17,450 nucleotides of DNA from Chloroflexi bacterium RBG_16_56_11 (GTDB lineage Bacteria; Chloroflexota; Dehalococcoidia; Dehalococcoidales; RBG-16-60-22): the NCBI GenBank assembly GCA_001796865.1, contig MGNQ01000020.1, forward strand, positions 70,140 through 87,589. The letters are read 5' to 3'. Under the pieces are notes generated by a model. The model made no database searches, had not been told where the DNA came from, and worked only from the letters and a program-made list of their open reading frames with translations. This document shows, one piece after another, positions 15,903-17,450 of this stretch (positions within the stretch are counted from its first letter, which is position 1; each line of letters begins with the position of its first letter). Position numbers and translations under genes: made by a program.

Positions 15903-16982
15903 ATGAGTATTTCTGAGTGTACGAAGAAGTTGTTCGGCGTGGCGCTGGATGCGGCTGACGATCCCTGGAGCCTGCAACTTAAACAGGCATGGATGGCAGG
16001 CGACCACGTTGATCTGGATTGGCTTAGTGCATGTCTGGACCCTTATGACGCCGTAACCGGCAGCATGTCGGCTCTTTTTGATCAACACTATATCAAACCG
16101 GCCGGGAAGTTTAGTATTCCCACCTGGCTCTGGCCGAAGCCGAATTCCTCAGATTCGATGTACGTCACCCCAAAAAACATGGAGAGTTTCATCGATAGCG
16201 GCGGCCTGCTCGAAATCGTCAAGCAACTTAAGTCATTTGTCACTCAAAACATATTTCCAGAGATACCTATCATGCTGGGCATCGACCACTCTGCGACGGC
16301 GGGTGTGGTATCAGCATTGGTAGAGAGATACACTCGCGAGGAACTCTGCATTGTGGTGCTCGACCAACACTTTGATGCCATACCGCTATCCGTAAGGCTG
16401 GAGGGACTCTGCCAGGCGAAAACTGTTTTTCCTTCCGGGATACCTTTTTTCCCTCCAACTCCGGTAGGATACAGCGACCAATTCTGCTGCGGTAACTTCT
16501 GGGCGTATCTGATGGAGGCCGGTATTGTCCTTCCCGAAAACCTTGTCTTCGTCGGAGTTGCCGATTATCCAGGTCATAAAGAAACGCCGGGAAGTAAGTT
16601 CCGCAAGACGTATCTCGACTTCGAAAAGCGAGGGTGCAGTTTCTTCCCGCGGAATCAATTTGAAAGACCGTACACCGGCGAATTCACACGTTTTCTCCAA
16701 GAAAAAATCAACGCTCCCAATATCTACATAAGCCTGGACCTGGATGTGGGCTCATTTGCCAGCACGTATGCCGCGCGCTACATGGATAGACCCGGTATTG
16801 GTGAACAAAACCTGCTGGATGTTGCGGGTATTATCGCGGACGAGTGCAGCCGAAGGAAGGCCAAGATAACTGGTATTGACATCATGGAGTTCAATATGCA
16901 CTTTCTCGGCATCGAGATGCCCGACGGGGTCAAGGACACGACACTTGGATTGGTACAGAAATTTATCACAGCCCTGACCTGA
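15903..16982 (+). CDS. divergent ureohydrolase (arginase/agmatinase superfamily)
   Basis: This 359-residue protein is longer than typical arginases (about 300) but keeps the Mn-binding pattern: H129 in GIDHSAT (usually GGDHS), D154-x-H156-x-D158 in VLDQHFDAI, and D279-x-D281 in ISLDLDVGSF. E329 in GIDIMEFN matches the last family motif. About 120 residues before the first motif lack a recognised domain. Replacement of the usual Gly before IDH, and of the DP after the last Asp pair, argues against true arginase or agmatinase. It probably hydrolyses a guanidino- or formimino-like C-N bond of an unknown substrate. It starts eight bases after the cupin stop and is the last complete gene of the operon. 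Confidence 0.75.
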   Translation: MSISECTKKLFGVALDAADDPWSLQLKQAWMAGDHVDLDWLSACLDPYDAVTGSMSALFDQHYIKPAGKFSIPTWLWPKPNSSDSMYVTPKNMESFIDSGGLLEIVKQLKSFVTQNIFPEIPIMLGIDHSATAGVVSALVERYTREELCIVVLDQHFDAIPLSVRLEGLCQAKTVFPSGIPFFPPTPVGYSDQFCCGNFWAYLMEAGIVLPENLVFVGVADYPGHKETPGSKFRKTYLDFEKRGCSFFPRNQFERPYTGEFTRFLQEKINAPNIYISLDLDVGSFASTYAARYMDRPGIGEQNLLDVAGIIADECSRRKAKITGIDIMEFNMHFLGIEMPDGVKDTTLGLVQKFITALT

Positions 16983-17176
16983 CCCCAAATAGAAAAGAGG
17001 AAAAGGTCAGAGGATTATTTATTAACTCGACAATATTACCACTCAAGGGGGCACTACTTAAAAATCTATATATTTGGCTGCCAGTATTTTTGCCGGGATA
17101 TTGCAGCACGAGAACCTGCTACTGGCTGTGAAATTCATGCTGGCGAACCCGAATCCATTTGAAAGGTGGTTATTTC

Positions 17177-17450
17177 ATGAGGTTCACGATTGATGTCGAT
17201 ACCGGCGGCACCCACACGCACGGTTTTATCGCCGGGGACGGGATAGCGAAGACAGTCACCACTCCCACCACGCCGCATGACCTGACAGTGTGTCTGGCGG
17301 ATTGCGTCAAACAGGCCGCCGAGGCCTTCGGCTTATCCTTTAAAGAATTACTGCTCAACACCGACATTATTCGCTATTCGACCACCCCCGCCACCAACGC
17401 CGTCATACAGAAAACTGGCTCCAAGATAGGCCTCATCGTGACAGAGGGAT
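17177..17450 (+). CDS. hydantoinase/oxoprolinase family subunit A, 3'-partial
   Basis: Only 91 codons are visible. The start FTIDVDTGGTHTHGF is the ASKHA-type phosphate loop of HyuA-like proteins (usual form D-x-GGTFTD), and IIRYSTTPATNAVIQKTGSKIGLIVTEG matches the next conserved stretch of the family. Members use ATP to open hydantoin or oxoproline rings, or carboxylate ketones (acetone and acetophenone carboxylases). AAAGGTGG ends just before the ATG at 17177. The 194-base gap before it shows no clear gene or promoter, so it may be read with the preceding operon or separately. Confidence 0.8.
   Translation, partial: MRFTIDVDTGGTHTHGFIAGDGIAKTVTTPTTPHDLTVCLADCVKQAAEAFGLSFKELLLNTDIIRYSTTPATNAVIQKTGSKIGLIVTEG

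Noticed and set aside
1..17450. CRISPR arrays, tRNA or rRNA genes, insertion-sequence ends
   Set aside because: No regularly spaced repeats, cloverleaf-like sequence, ribosomal motifs or transposase were recognised by reading; a computed scan was not possible.

Overview
This window looks like part of an anaerobic (or facultative) bacterial chromosome from an organism that inserts selenocysteine and makes molybdopterin enzymes. The evidence is a UGA codon read inside a UGSC-motif protein, a large oxygen-sensitive-type molybdopterin enzyme, a CCG-domain iron-sulfur protein and an iron-type alcohol dehydrogenase. I cannot place the taxon from sequence alone. Uncultured Dehalococcoidia/Chloroflexota or Desulfobacterota are guesses from gene content.

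Bases 1-7660 are GC-rich and tightly packed on the + strand. They hold a 5'-truncated UGSC selenoprotein (2-1618, with in-frame TGA at 248-250), a transhydroxylase-like molybdopterin enzyme (1643-4318), an iron-dependent alcohol dehydrogenase (4508-5668) with its own promoter, an aldehyde dehydrogenase resembling methylmalonate-semialdehyde dehydrogenase (5702-7192), and a small ferritin-like protein (7193-7660). The alcohol and aldehyde dehydrogenases could together oxidise an alcohol to an acid or acyl-CoA. The molybdenum enzyme and UGSC protein may act on an aromatic or hydroxylated substrate.

Bases 7661-12240 are visibly more AT-rich and mixed. A flavodoxin-like gene (7984-8643) lies behind a candidate promoter and a perfect 17-bp palindrome. 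It is followed by a decayed DUF169 gene (about 8675-9080) carrying a frameshift, a stop and an internal deletion. Three minus-strand genes come next: an HSL-type alpha/beta hydrolase, a short-chain dehydrogenase and an Lrp/AsnC regulator.

An AT-rich divergent region (11861-12240) carries a near-consensus sigma70 promoter. It drives a compact five-gene operon at 12241-16982: a VAO/GlcD-type FAD enzyme, a two-[4Fe-4S] CCG protein, an NTF2/SnoaL-like protein, a cupin, and a divergent ureohydrolase that keeps all its metal ligands. A hydantoinase/oxoprolinase A gene starts at 17177 and runs off the window. Together these suggest a regulated route for an unknown, possibly nitrogen-containing, substrate that feeds electrons to the respiratory chain. 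That pathway is inference; the family assignments rest on visible motifs.
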